Notes under the pieces: model-generated
Databases searched by the model: none
Seen by the model: only the letters and a program-made list of their open reading frames with translations
What the model was told of the DNA's origin: nothing
Program-made: the position numbers and the translations under genes
NCBI RefSeq assembly: GCF_025949695.1
Contig: NZ_JAPDFL010000001.1
Coordinates: 2,483,501-2,547,500 of the forward strand
Direction of reading: 5' to 3'
From: Pararhodobacter zhoushanensis
GTDB taxonomy: Bacteria; Pseudomonadota; Alphaproteobacteria; Rhodobacterales; Rhodobacteraceae
Length of the DNA: 64,000 bases
Shown here: in pieces, positions 36,826 to 45,556 of the stretch
How the letters are laid out: each line of letters starts with the position of its first letter
How positions within the stretch are numbered: position 1 is the first letter of the stretch

Positions 36826-38220
36826 ATGACCGCCACCCGCACCGAGACCGACAGCTTCGGTCCGCTGGAAGTTCCCGCCGACAAATACTGGGGCGCGCAG
36901 ACCCAGCGCTCGATCCTGAACTTTCCCATCGGCTGGGAGCGTCAGCCGGTGCCGATCATCCGCGCGCTTGGCGTGGTGAAAAAGGCCTGCGCGATGGCCA
37001 ACAAAGAGCTGGGCACGATGGACGCCCGCATCGCCGACACCATCATCGAAGCCGCCGGCGAAGTGATCGACGGCAAGTTCGACGACAACTTCCCGCTGGT
37101 GGTCTGGCAGACCGGTTCGGGCACCCAGTCGAACATGAACGCCAATGAGGTGATCTCGAACCGCGCGATCGAGATGCTGGGCGGCGAGATGGGCTCGAAA
37201 AAGCCCGTCCACCCCAATGACCATTGCAACATGGGGCAGTCCTCGAACGACACCTTCCCGACCGCGATGCATGTCGCCATCGCCATGCAGGCGCGCGATG
37301 TGCTGCTGCCGGGGCTGCGCAAACTGCACGATGCGCTGGCTGCCAAGTCGGAAGAGTTCAAGGATATCATCAAGATCGGCCGCACCCACACGCAGGATGC
37401 GACCCCTCTGACGCTGGGTCAGGAATTCGGCGGCTACACCCATCAGGTTAAGAAGGGCATCGAGCGGGTCGAGTCCTGCCTTGGTGACATCTACGAGCTG
37501 GCGCAGGGCGGCACGGCGGTCGGCACCGGGCTGAACACGCAAAAGGGCTGGGCCGAGATGGTCGCCCGGAACATGGCGCAAATCACCGATCTGCCCTTCG
37601 TCACCGCCCCCAACAAGTTCGAGGCGCTGGCCGCGCATGACGCCATGGTCATGTTCTCGGGCGCGCTGAAAACCGTCGCCGCCTCGCTGTTCAAGATCGC
37701 CAACGACATGCGCCTGCTGGGCTCCGGCCCGCGCTCGGGTCTGGGCGAGCTGATCCTGCCGGAAAACGAGCCCGGCTCGTCGATCATGCCGGGCAAGGTC
37801 AACCCGACGCAGGCCGAGGCGCTGACCATGGTCTGCGCGCATGTCATGGGCAATGACGCGGCGGTGGGTTTTGCCGGGTCGCAGGGTCATTTCGAGCTCA
37901 ACGTCTATAACCCGATGATGAGCTATAACGTGCTGCAATCCATGCAGCTCTTGGGCGACTCGGCATCGGCCTTCACCGACAACATGGTGGTGGGCACGCA
38001 GGCCAACATCGCGCGCATCGACAAGCTGATGAAGGAATCGCTGATGCTGGTCACGGCGCTGGCCCCGACCATCGGCTACGACAACGCCACCAAAGTCGCC
38101 AAGACCGCGCATAAGAACGGCACGACGCTGAAAGAGGAAGCCATCGCTCTGGGCTTCGTCGACGCCGAAACCTTCGACCGGATCGTCCGGCCCGAGGATA
38201 TGATCGGCCCGAAGGGCTGA
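36826..38220 (+). CDS. fumC: Class II fumarate hydratase
   Basis: A 464-residue homotetrameric, iron-free fumarase that interconverts fumarate and malate in the citric acid cycle. The family signature [13 protein letters not shown] is present near residue 318, with [12 protein letters not shown] and [17 protein letters not shown] upstream. I chose ATG 36826 because AGGAG lies just ahead; the upstream in-frame ATG at 36808 would put six extra residues before the conserved start. It appears monocistronic and is closed by a clear terminator. Confidence 0.97.
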   Translation: MTATRTETDSFGPLEVPADKYWGAQTQRSILNFPIGWERQPVPIIRALGVVKKACAMANKELGTMDARIADTIIEAAGEVIDGKFDDNFPLVVWQTGSGTQSNMNANEVISNRAIEMLGGEMGSKKPVHPNDHCNMGQSSNDTFPTAMHVAIAMQARDVLLPGLRKLHDALAAKSEEFKDIIKIGRTHTQDATPLTLGQEFGGYTHQVKKGIERVESCLGDIYELAQGGTAVGTGLNTQKGWAEMVARNMAQITDLPFVTAPNKFEALAAHDAMVMFSGALKTVAASLFKIANDMRLLGSGPRSGLGELILPENEPGSSIMPGKVNPTQAEALTMVCAHVMGNDAAVGFAGSQGHFELNVYNPMMSYNVLQSMQLLGDSASAFTDNMVVGTQANIARIDKLMKESLMLVTALAPTIGYDNATKVAKTAHKNGTTLKEEAIALGFVDAETFDRIVRPEDMIGPKG

Positions 38221-38239
38221 TCTGACGCGAAAGACAGGG

Positions 38240-38266
38240 AAGGGCGGTCCGTGCGGCCGCCCTTTT
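38240..38266 (+). terminator. Factor-independent terminator after fumC
   Basis: Stem AAGGGCGG/CCGCCCTT with a 9-base loop, followed by TTTT; 20 bases after the fumC stop. Confidence 0.8.
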
Positions 38267-38355
38267 GCATGCGCAGGAACCGCAAGGCCTGTCCCGGCGT
38301 TTGACATTCACCGGGGCTGCGGCAACATGACCCCCGCAGGGTGGAGAAACCGAAC

Positions 38356-39255
38356 ATGCAATGGCGCGGCAAGAGAACCAGCAGCAACATCGAAGACCGC
38401 CGCCGCTCAGGCGGTGGGCGCCGCTCGGGCGGGTTGCCGGGCATCCGCATCGGTGGCGGTGGCGGTCGGCGCGGCGGTGGGCTGGGCATCGGTGCCACGA
38501 TCATCGTCCTGCTGATCGGCGCTTATTTCGGTGTGGATGTGTCAGGCCTTGTCGGCGGTTCGGGCAGTGGCCCGGTCGCCAGCGCGCCGCAGCAAAGCGG
38601 GCCGAACACCATCGACGACGATCAGGAAGCCTTTGTCGCCACCATTCTGGCCGAGACCGAACAGGTCTGGACGGGGATCTTCCAAAGCTCGGGCCAGCGC
38701 TATACGCCCACCACGCTGGTGCTATATCAAGGCGGCACCGCCTCGGCCTGTGGCATGGCGCAATCGGCGATGGGGCCGTTCTATTGTCCCGGTGACCGCA
38801 AGGTGTATCTGGACACCGACTTTTTCCGCGTCATGGAGCAGCAGCTGAACGCGGGCGGCGAGTTCGCCAATGCCTATGTCATCGCCCATGAGGTCGCGCA
38901 TCACGTCCAAAACCTGACCGGCATTCTGGGACAGGTGAACGCCCAGCGCGAACGCGCCAGCGAACGCGAGTCGAACGCATTGTCCGTGCGGATCGAGCTG
39001 CAGGCCGATTGCTACGCCGGGGTCTGGGCGCATGGTGCCGCCGACCGGCTGGCGGTGACCGAGGCCGACATCCGTCAGGCGCTGGCCACCGCCGCGCGCA
39101 TCGGTGACGACGCGTTGCAGCAGGCATCAGGGGGCCGCGTGGTGCCCGACAGCTTCACGCATGGTACGTCCGAGCAGCGCCAGAACTGGTTCTTCGCTGG
39201 CTACCGCGCGGGCGATCCGGCGCAATGCGACACGTTCCGCGCTGCGAGCCTGTAA
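38356..39255 (+). CDS. Neutral zinc metallopeptidase, YpfJ family
   Basis: A 299-residue protein of PF04228. It starts MQWRGKRTSSNIEDRR, has one membrane helix (LGIGATIIVLLIGAYFG, about residues 42-60), and a zinc motif HEVAHH (HExxH) in the C-terminal domain with NAYVIAHEVAHHVQ. ERESNALSVRIELQADC provides the further ligand. It should be anchored in the inner membrane with the peptidase outside; function is unknown. ATG 38356 has GGAG nearby. Its stop shares a base with the next ATG. Confidence 0.93.
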   Translation: MQWRGKRTSSNIEDRRRSGGGRRSGGLPGIRIGGGGGRRGGGLGIGATIIVLLIGAYFGVDVSGLVGGSGSGPVASAPQQSGPNTIDDDQEAFVATILAETEQVWTGIFQSSGQRYTPTTLVLYQGGTASACGMAQSAMGPFYCPGDRKVYLDTDFFRVMEQQLNAGGEFANAYVIAHEVAHHVQNLTGILGQVNAQRERASERESNALSVRIELQADCYAGVWAHGAADRLAVTEADIRQALATAARIGDDALQQASGGRVVPDSFTHGTSEQRQNWFFAGYRAGDPAQCDTFRAASL

Positions 39256-39434
39256 TGGCCAAGGTGATCAACCTGCGCACCCGGCGCAAACAGGCCGCAC
39301 GCGACGAGGGCAGGGCGCAGGGTGCCGTTTCCGCTGCCAAGCACGGGGTGAGCAAGGCGCAGGCCTCGCTTGAGGCGGCGCGGGCCGACAAGGCGCGGCG
39401 CGATCTGGACGGGCATAAACGCGAACAGGACTGA
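39255..39434 (+). CDS. DUF4169 family small protein
   Basis: A 59-residue, highly charged protein starting MAKVINLRTRRKQ, the hallmark of DUF4169, a Rhodobacterales/alphaproteobacterial family of unknown function. It begins on the last base of the metallopeptidase stop (TAATG), so it is translationally coupled. It is likely mostly helical; an RNA or regulatory role is speculation. Confidence 0.85.
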   Translation: MAKVINLRTRRKQAARDEGRAQGAVSAAKHGVSKAQASLEAARADKARRDLDGHKREQD

Positions 39435-39682
39435 CACGGCTCGGGCAGACAGCGGGTCAGGGTGCGCGTCGGACTTCCTCTGCGCTGACGCTCACGGCAT
39501 CCCTGAAGACGCGTATAGGGCAGCAGGCCCGTTCGGGCGAAGCTCGCCTTACAGGACAGTCCACCTTGAGAATGTCGGGATGGATGACGCGACGCTCATA
39601 GCAGCAATTAACCCAAATAGGGGATGCAGCTTTTGATCTGCCCTCGAAAGATGTCTGGAACAGTCAATCTTTGGAGGCCTTT

Positions 39683-40291
39683 ATGGATCGTCGACTTTTT
39701 ACCGCCAGCGCATTTGCCACTTTTTTGGGGGGCACCGGATTTGGTGTGGTCGCACTGAGCCCGCGTGCGGCATTTGGGCAACGTCGTGACGTGAACCCGA
39801 TTGCGACCGTTTCGGTCAGAAGCGCGCGGTTTGAGGCCACGATTTATCAAGGACGCACCGCGAGCGAGGCGTATCTCATGACGCGCTCGGGCGGGCGCGA
39901 GCAATGGCAGGTGATCACGCTCCCAAGCGGTGCGCAGCAAGCGGCGCAGGTGATGCTGAATGAAGGCGGGGTGACGCTGACCGTTGGCGCCGGGGCTGCG
40001 AGTCAGGATCTGCAAGCGGCGTTTCGGATGCGGGGCGCGGACCTGCAGTTCACTCTCAGCGGCGGCGACAGTCGGTTCGACGGCGTTGTGAGCCCGGTTC
40101 CGGGGGCCGAGCCATCCGATCAGTTTCTCGGACTCATCATCGCGATGATTATTGGCGCGATCCTACCCTTTGTGTTTACACACGGCATGATTGCGATCGA
40201 CGATTACATTCAGTCGAGATCGCGCTGCCGGGGCGTCGGGTGCTCGATGCAATATCCTCCTGCCCGCTATGTGCCCAGCCCAATTCGCTGA
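39683..40291 (+). CDS. Uncharacterised exported/membrane protein
   Basis: A 202-residue protein with a twin-arginine-like start (MDRRLFTASAFATFLGG), a hydrophobic segment, then a soluble beta-rich domain (residues 35-140). A second hydrophobic helix (QFLGLIIAMIIGAILPFVFTH, about 150-170) is followed by a short Arg/Cys-rich tail. No family is recognised. ATG 39683 fits the signal-like start; an ATG at 39671 is also in frame. It stands alone between the DUF4169 gene and the convergent CapA gene. Confidence 0.6.
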   Translation: MDRRLFTASAFATFLGGTGFGVVALSPRAAFGQRRDVNPIATVSVRSARFEATIYQGRTASEAYLMTRSGGREQWQVITLPSGAQQAAQVMLNEGGVTLTVGAGAASQDLQAAFRMRGADLQFTLSGGDSRFDGVVSPVPGAEPSDQFLGLIIAMIIGAILPFVFTHGMIAIDDYIQSRSRCRGVGCSMQYPPARYVPSPIR

Positions 40292-40496
40292 TGTGCCAGA
40301 GCCACCGCCAGACTGTCTAACACATGGCATGGCGGAAACCGGCATGATGTTCTCCGCGGCCAGCGAACGACTGGCCGCGGGGAGGCTTAATCCTTCCAGC
40401 GCTTTGTCGGTGAACGCACCGCCGGTACGGATGCCCGATAACTTCGCCGTGAGGAAATTTCAGGGGATTTTCGGAGTTAACCATCGTCCAGCGGTC

Positions 40497-41639
40497 TCAG
40501 CGGCTTTGCTGAAGCGTCGGCGCGGCGCGGCGGTCCGTACACTCGGTCACCGCGCTCAGATCGCGACCCGGGATCAACCGCGCCAGCAACGCGCGCCCCG
40601 CCGCCCCGCGCGGATCATTGCCCAGACGGACCAGCAGCGGATCCGTGCCGTCAAACACCATCTGCAGCGGCAGATACCCGGCGCCGCCGACCTGTGGCCC
40701 CTGAACCCCGGCGCAAAGATCCAGCCAGACCAGCGGCGCGGTCGCCTGTTCCAGCGCCGTCTGGGCCGAGATGAAATTGCCGGTCGAATAGATCACCGGA
40801 ACAACGCCCGCAGGCCCGTCGATCATCTCCCACGGTTGGGGCACATGCGGATGCGTCCCGATCACCGCCATCGCCCCGGCCTGTACCAGCGCACGGGCGA
40901 GGCTGCGTTGCTGCGCGTCCGGCTCCAACGCGTATTCCCGGCCCCAATGCGGGAACACCATCACCCCGGCACCGCGCGCAACCTCCGCCCGCACCGTCGC
41001 CAGCAGCCCCGCCCGGTCGTCGTAACAGCGCGGCACCTGACCGCGCGGATCGGCAAGGCCGTTGGTGGAAAAGCTGCAGCCGATCAGCGACACCACGCCC
41101 ACTGGCGTGCGCAACCGCAGCGGTTGCCAGCGCGTCTGGCCGCCGCGAGCCGACCCGACATGCGCCATGCCTCCCGCATCCAGCGCATCCAGCGTCGCCT
41201 CCAGTCCCGCCGGACCCCGGTCCAGCGCATGATTGTTGGCCGTTGTCACGATGTCGACCCCGGCCTCTCGCAACGCCGAGATCAGCATCGGGTGATAGTT
41301 GAACACCGGATATTCGGTATAAACCTCGCCATCGAACACCGGCCCCGGATCGGCCACCCGCCTCCCGCCGCGCGCAAAACCGGCGGCGACCGGCCCCTCC
41401 AGATTGGCCAGCGCCAGATCCGCGCCCCGCAACAGGGGCACCGCCGCCGCCCAGAGCGTCTCGAACCCCCGCGCATAGCCGCGCCAGGCCAGCGCCTGAT
41501 GCACCAGCACATCGCCGACAATCGCCAGACTGACATGCGCACCGCCCGAACAGCTATTCACCGCAGGCAGCGCGCGCGGCGCACAGACCTGCGCGCCAAC
41601 GGGCGAGGCAAGGCAAAGGAGAAGGGCGAGCAGACGCAT
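40497..41639 (-). CDS. CapA-family (poly-gamma-glutamate-type) metallophosphatase-like protein
   Basis: A 380-residue protein with a Sec signal peptide (MRLLALLLCLASPVGAQ). PGA_cap/CapA motifs: VSLAIVGDVLVHQ, ADLALANLEGPV, TTANNHALDRGPAGL, VMVFPHWGREYA, VIGTHPHVPQPWE, IYSTGNFISAQ. Related to calcineurin-like phosphatases and to the capsule protein CapA. Exported; the substrate is unknown and no capsule genes are nearby. Two Cys pairs in the mature part may form disulfides. Confidence 0.88.
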   Translation of the reverse strand: MRLLALLLCLASPVGAQVCAPRALPAVNSCSGGAHVSLAIVGDVLVHQALAWRGYARGFETLWAAAVPLLRGADLALANLEGPVAAGFARGGRRVADPGPVFDGEVYTEYPVFNYHPMLISALREAGVDIVTTANNHALDRGPAGLEATLDALDAGGMAHVGSARGGQTRWQPLRLRTPVGVVSLIGCSFSTNGLADPRGQVPRCYDDRAGLLATVRAEVARGAGVMVFPHWGREYALEPDAQQRSLARALVQAGAMAVIGTHPHVPQPWEMIDGPAGVVPVIYSTGNFISAQTALEQATAPLVWLDLCAGVQGPQVGGAGYLPLQMVFDGTDPLLVRLGNDPRGAAGRALLARLIPGRDLSAVTECTDRRAAPTLQQSR

Positions 41640-41680
41640 CGCCCAACAGGACCATCTCCCCCAATCCCGTCAACCGCGCC

Positions 41681-41740
41681 CATCATCTGTCCCCAAATAT
41701 CCACGGGGGTTTCCAAAGGGGGAGCGTGCTCCCCCTTTGG
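41681..41740 (-). repeat. 3'-end element in minus orientation after the GS-like gene
   Basis: Read on the minus strand: CCAAAGGGGG-AGCACG-CTCCCCCTTTGG hairpin, then CCCCCGTGGATATTTGG and GACAGATGA. It lies about 140 bases past the GS-like stop and belongs to the same family as the elements at 33.6, 44.7, 52.3 and 57.3 kb. Confidence 0.65.
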
Positions 41741-41753
41741 CGAGGGGGCCCGG

Positions 41754-41823
41754 GGGGCGAGCAGCCCCCCGCCTTCTCTAAAAGCAACGGGGCGAGTAGC
41801 CCCCCGCCTTCTCTAAAAGCAAC
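41754..41823. repeat. Two tandem 35-base GC-rich repeats
   Basis: Two adjacent 35-base units (41754-41788 and 41789-41823) differ by one base; each has a GGGGCGAG/TAGCCCCCC palindromic core and a CTTCTCTAAAAGC tail. A degenerate third unit follows. They lie directly downstream of the GS-like gene. Confidence 0.8.
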
Positions 41824-41879
41824 GGGGCTGCGCGCGCCCCCCGCCTTTTTCCGCAAACAGGGGGCGCGCGCAGCCCCCG

Positions 41880-43265
41880 CTAAACCCGGTGCAGATAAAG
41901 CTCGTACTCAAGCTCGGGGATCGCCCGCGCCACCCGCGCATATTCCGCCGCCTTCACGGCGGTGAAGGTCCGGTGCATCTCGTCCCCCAGCGCGTCCTTC
42001 AGGAACGCCGATCCCTTGGCCGCCTCTATCGCGCTGCGCCAGTCGCGCGGGATGCCGCCCGCGTTGCGGTCATAGCCATTGCCGGTCGTCTCGGCCCCCG
42101 GATCACACCGCTGCGCGATCCCCAGCCGGATCCCGGCCAGCACGGTCGCGGCGACCAGATAGGGGTTTGCGTCCACCCCGGCAGGCCGGTGCTCGATGCG
42201 CCGGGCCTTGCCATCGCCTGCCGGAATGCGCAACGCGACGGAGCGGTTGTTGACCCCCCAGGTCGGCGCGACGGGTGCATAGGACTGGTTGGCAAACCGC
42301 CGCCACGAATTGGCGTGCGGGGCAAAGACCAGCATCGATTCGCCCATGGTTTGCAACAGCCCGCCTATCGCGTGGCGGATGGTGTCCGTCCAGCCCGCGC
42401 CGGGGGCTTCGGCGAACACATTGCGCCCGGTCTCGTCGCGCAGCGACACATGCAGATGCATGCCCGAACCTGCATGATCTTCCATCGGCTTGGCCATGAA
42501 ACAGGCCACCACCCCATGCCTGCGCGCCTGCGCGCGCACGATGCGCTTCAGGCGCACCAGATCATCCGCCGCACGCAGCGGATCGTCGCGGTAGCGCAGG
42601 GTCAGTTCGTATTGCCCCGGCGCGTATTCCGAGATCAGCGTCTCGGCCACGATCCCGGCCAGTGCCGCCCCGGCGTAGATGTCATCAAACAGGGGCTGCA
42701 TGCCGATCAGATGATCGACCGAATACACCTCGGTCCGCGTCGAGCGCCGCCCGTCCACCACATCACCCGCAGGCTGCACGCGGCCCTGACCGTCGCGCTC
42801 GGGCGCGAGCAGGAAGAACTCCAGCTCGAACGCTGCCGAGGCGTGCAAACCCATCGCCGCCAGCGCCTCGACCTGCCGGTTGAGCGCATGGCGGGGGGCC
42901 GACAGCATCGGCGTGCCGTCCAGATGGTACTGGCCCAGCAGCAACTCGCCGCGCGCCGGGTCGGTGCCTTGCTGCGCCGTCAGCGATCCCGGCACCGGCC
43001 AGGCGCGCAGATCGCCGTCGCCTGCCTCCCAGATCAGGCCGGTTTCCTCGACGTCCTCGCCGACAATATCCAGCCCAAGGATCGAGATCGGCAAATGCCG
43101 TCCGCTCTCATAAATGGCCATCAGCTCATGGCGCCGAATGATCTTGCCGCGCGCGATGCCGTTGGAATCGTGGAGCAGGATATCAACGGCCTGCACTTCG
43201 GGGTGAGCCTCGAGAAAGGCGTGCGCTTCGGCAGGGGTGGCACCCGAGGGGCAGGTCTGGGTCAT
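41880..43265 (-). CDS. Glutamine-synthetase-family gamma-glutamyl ligase (PuuA-like)
   Basis: A 461-residue GS-family enzyme with the full motif set: AFELEFFLLAP, GSGMHLHVSLRDETG, NSWRRFANQSYAPVAPTWG, NNRSVALRIP, RRIEHRPAGVDANPYLVAATVLAGI. It resembles PuuA/gamma-glutamyl-polyamine or amine ligases more than housekeeping GlnA. It follows the aminotransferase gene with a 4-base overlap (ATGA), so the two work together, probably in using an amine as nitrogen source. The amine cannot be told. It is distinct from the ligase at 5.9 kb. Confidence 0.9.
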   Translation of the reverse strand: MTQTCPSGATPAEAHAFLEAHPEVQAVDILLHDSNGIARGKIIRRHELMAIYESGRHLPISILGLDIVGEDVEETGLIWEAGDGDLRAWPVPGSLTAQQGTDPARGELLLGQYHLDGTPMLSAPRHALNRQVEALAAMGLHASAAFELEFFLLAPERDGQGRVQPAGDVVDGRRSTRTEVYSVDHLIGMQPLFDDIYAGAALAGIVAETLISEYAPGQYELTLRYRDDPLRAADDLVRLKRIVRAQARRHGVVACFMAKPMEDHAGSGMHLHVSLRDETGRNVFAEAPGAGWTDTIRHAIGGLLQTMGESMLVFAPHANSWRRFANQSYAPVAPTWGVNNRSVALRIPAGDGKARRIEHRPAGVDANPYLVAATVLAGIRLGIAQRCDPGAETTGNGYDRNAGGIPRDWRSAIEAAKGSAFLKDALGDEMHRTFTAVKAAEYARVARAIPELEYELYLHRV

Positions 43266-44638
43266 GCGGTCAACTCGCTGAGGATTTCATCAAAACCGGC
43301 AATCAGCCGGTCGATTTGCCGCTGTCTGGTCACCGGCGAGACCAGCATCATGTTATGGAAGGGCGCGATCAGGCAGCCGCGGTTGAGCAGACCCAGATGC
43401 AGCGCCGCCTCCAGCTGCGGCGCATGGGCGGCAGCGGCGTCCGCGCCATTGCGCAGCGGGCCGGGGGCGCAGATGAACTCGACACGCGCGCCGACCCGCG
43501 CCACATGCCAGGGCAGGGCGTGATGCGCGATGACGCCGCTGAGCCCGCGCGCCAGGCGCCCTGCACCGGCCTCCATCGCCGCATAGGCCTCCGGCGTCAT
43601 CACCTCGGCCAGGGTAGCCTCCAGCGCGGCGAATTGCAGCGGGTTGCCCGACAGGGTCGTGCCCATGCCTGAATGGCCCGACGGGCGCGCGGCATCATAG
43701 GCGGTGAAGGCCTCGGCCACCGCCTCGGTCATGCCCCAGACCGCCGTCGCCACACCGCCCGCCACGCATTTGCCGACGACGAACAGGTCGGGTGACAGCC
43801 CGTGTACGCGGGTATAGCCGCCAAGCCCCGAGGATTGCGTGTGCGTCTCGTCGATGATCAGCAGCGTGCCGTAACGCTGGGTGAGCGACTTGAGCCCGCG
43901 GTGAAATCCGGGCGCGGGCAACACCATGCAGGAGTTGGTCATCACGGGCTCTGTCAGAACCGCCGCCACCTCGCCACTGGCAAGGGCCGCCTCAACGGCA
44001 CCCAGATCGTTGAATTCGACGCAGACCGCCTCGGCCGCGATGTCGAACACCTGACCGACCAGGCCGGGCCGCGCCACCGTCCGGCCGCCCTCCAGCGCCA
44101 CCATCGTGTCCTGCAAGGTGCCGTGGTAGCAGCCGTTGAACACCAACACCTTGCGCCGACCGGTCACCGCCCGTGCCACGCGCAAGGCGTTGCGGTTGGC
44201 GTCGCTCGCGGTGGTGGCGATCTGCCAGACCAGAGGGCCAAAGCGCTCGCACAACAACCGCCCGGCGCGCAACGCGGCCTTGGAGGGCAGCATATAGGTC
44301 AAGCCGCACCGCGCCTGCCGCCGGATCGCCCGCGCGACCGGGGCTGGCGCGTGCCCGAACATCGACCCGGTATCGCCCAGACAGAAATCGTCGATCTCGA
44401 ACCCGTCCGCATCGGTGAGTCGCGCTTTCTGAGCGCGCTTGACGACCAAAGGAAAGGGCGAGGGCCAGTCACGCATCCAATGCATCGGCACACCGCCGAG
44501 CCATGCCTGCGCGCCCTGATCCAGCAAGCGCCGGGTCTTTGGCCGCGCACGCGCAAATCGCGCGCTCTCGCGGTCCTTGAACGCATCGAGACGCTCTGGC
44601 GATACGCCATGGATCGGCAAGTGGGGATCAGGGGACAT
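43262..44638 (-). CDS. Class III PLP-dependent aminotransferase (GSA-AT-like)
   Basis: A 458-residue fold-type I enzyme. LTDADGFEIDDFCLGDTGSMFGHAP, FNGCYHGTLQDTMVAL, the Asp-type cofactor block LLIIDETHTQ and the PLP lysine in VVGKCVAGG are visible. It resembles glutamate-1-semialdehyde aminomutase/omega-aminotransferases but is not the heme enzyme: the context is catabolic. ATG 44638 has GGAGAG close by. It would transaminate an amino compound, perhaps the product of the GS-like partner. It lies just downstream of the hutC terminator-like element. Confidence 0.9.
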   Translation of the reverse strand: MSPDPHLPIHGVSPERLDAFKDRESARFARARPKTRRLLDQGAQAWLGGVPMHWMRDWPSPFPLVVKRAQKARLTDADGFEIDDFCLGDTGSMFGHAPAPVARAIRRQARCGLTYMLPSKAALRAGRLLCERFGPLVWQIATTASDANRNALRVARAVTGRRKVLVFNGCYHGTLQDTMVALEGGRTVARPGLVGQVFDIAAEAVCVEFNDLGAVEAALASGEVAAVLTEPVMTNSCMVLPAPGFHRGLKSLTQRYGTLLIIDETHTQSSGLGGYTRVHGLSPDLFVVGKCVAGGVATAVWGMTEAVAEAFTAYDAARPSGHSGMGTTLSGNPLQFAALEATLAEVMTPEAYAAMEAGAGRLARGLSGVIAHHALPWHVARVGARVEFICAPGPLRNGADAAAAHAPQLEAALHLGLLNRGCLIAPFHNMMLVSPVTRQRQIDRLIAGFDEILSELTA

Positions 44639-44730
44639 GGGACTCTCCAGCGCAATAAATTTGATCATATTGTACCGCGCGAAACTTGCAATGGTCTGCT
44701 TGGCCCGCGTGCAGCGCCCGATTGATACCG

Positions 44731-44880
44731 GGCAAGGGGGCTAGCCCCCCTCTGCGCGCAAGCGCGCATTCACCCCCAGGATATTTGCAGAGCAAAGAGG
44801 GGCATTAAGGCTTTGTTAACCTGCTTCTTTGCTCTGCAAATATCCTCCGGGGGATCCAAGGGGGTGGAAAACCCCCTTGG
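44731..44880. repeat. Tail-to-tail element pair with 21-base perfect inverted repeat
   Basis: One element on the plus strand has hairpin GGGGGCTAGCCCCC (44736-44749), a CGCGCAAGCGCG hairpin, then CCCCCAGGATATTTGC. The second, minus orientation, has CCAAGGGGG...CCCCCTTGG next to the hutC stop. Their tails are exact inverse copies: arms 44778-44798 and 44826-44846 (21 bases, no mismatch), separated by 27 bases containing TTGTTAACC. It lies between the hutC 3' end and the aminotransferase promoter. Confidence 0.8.
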
Positions 44881-44881
44881 C

Positions 44882-45556
44882 CTAGAGTGCCGCCTGGACC
44901 CGGTGCCCGGGGGCATAGACCAACCGCACCCAAGTGATCGGCCCCTCGCCGCGGGTTTCGCGGTCGAGAGCCAGGAGTGCGTCGCCTTCACGGCATCCCA
45001 GTGCGCGGGCCAGATCCAGCGTCGCCGACACGGCGTGGAACGCCAGCGTTCCTTCGGCGAAGCTGACATTGCCGACCAGCCATTCATTGGCGCTGAGTGT
45101 CTCGAAACTGACCCCCTCGACCAAGACCGGATTGAGCCAGCGATCCTCGAGGCAAAAGCCCGCGCCGTCAGCGGTATGCAGGGCGGTGACATGCCGCAGC
45201 GGTCCGTCGCCCATCCGGCTGCGCAACCACTCGGGCGCGGGTTCCAGCCTGTCGCCCAGCACGCGGTATCCGGGCACCTGACCGCGTGCCTCGATATCCT
45301 GACGGATGATCGCGATGCTGAAGGTCGCCTTGCGCACCGGCGTCAGCGGGACACGGGTGCCGCCCTTTCGGCGGCGCTCCAACAACCCGGCCTCGGCCAG
45401 ATCGCGCAGCGCGCGGTTTACCGTGGCGCGCGCGCAGCCCAGTTCCTCGGCCAGCGCGGCCTCGTCCGGGATGCGGTCCCCCGGTGCCCAGATCCGCGCG
45501 CGGATGCGTCGCAGCGCCTCGTCGCGTACGTCCTGCCAGCCGGTTCCACCGCTCAT
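44882..45556 (-). CDS. hutC: Histidine utilisation repressor, GntR/HutC family
   Basis: A 224-residue regulator: N-terminal GntR winged helix (DEAALAEELGCARATVNRALRDLAEAGLLERR region) and a C-terminal UTRA ligand domain. HutC represses hut genes and is released by urocanate. It begins on the stop codon of hutF (TGATG), so both are co-expressed, and a GTATATAC palindrome lies in the hutF/hutI promoter. ATG 45556 is preferred over GTG 45559. Confidence 0.93.
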   Translation of the reverse strand: MSGGTGWQDVRDEALRRIRARIWAPGDRIPDEAALAEELGCARATVNRALRDLAEAGLLERRRKGGTRVPLTPVRKATFSIAIIRQDIEARGQVPGYRVLGDRLEPAPEWLRSRMGDGPLRHVTALHTADGAGFCLEDRWLNPVLVEGVSFETLSANEWLVGNVSFAEGTLAFHAVSATLDLARALGCREGDALLALDRETRGEGPITWVRLVYAPGHRVQAAL

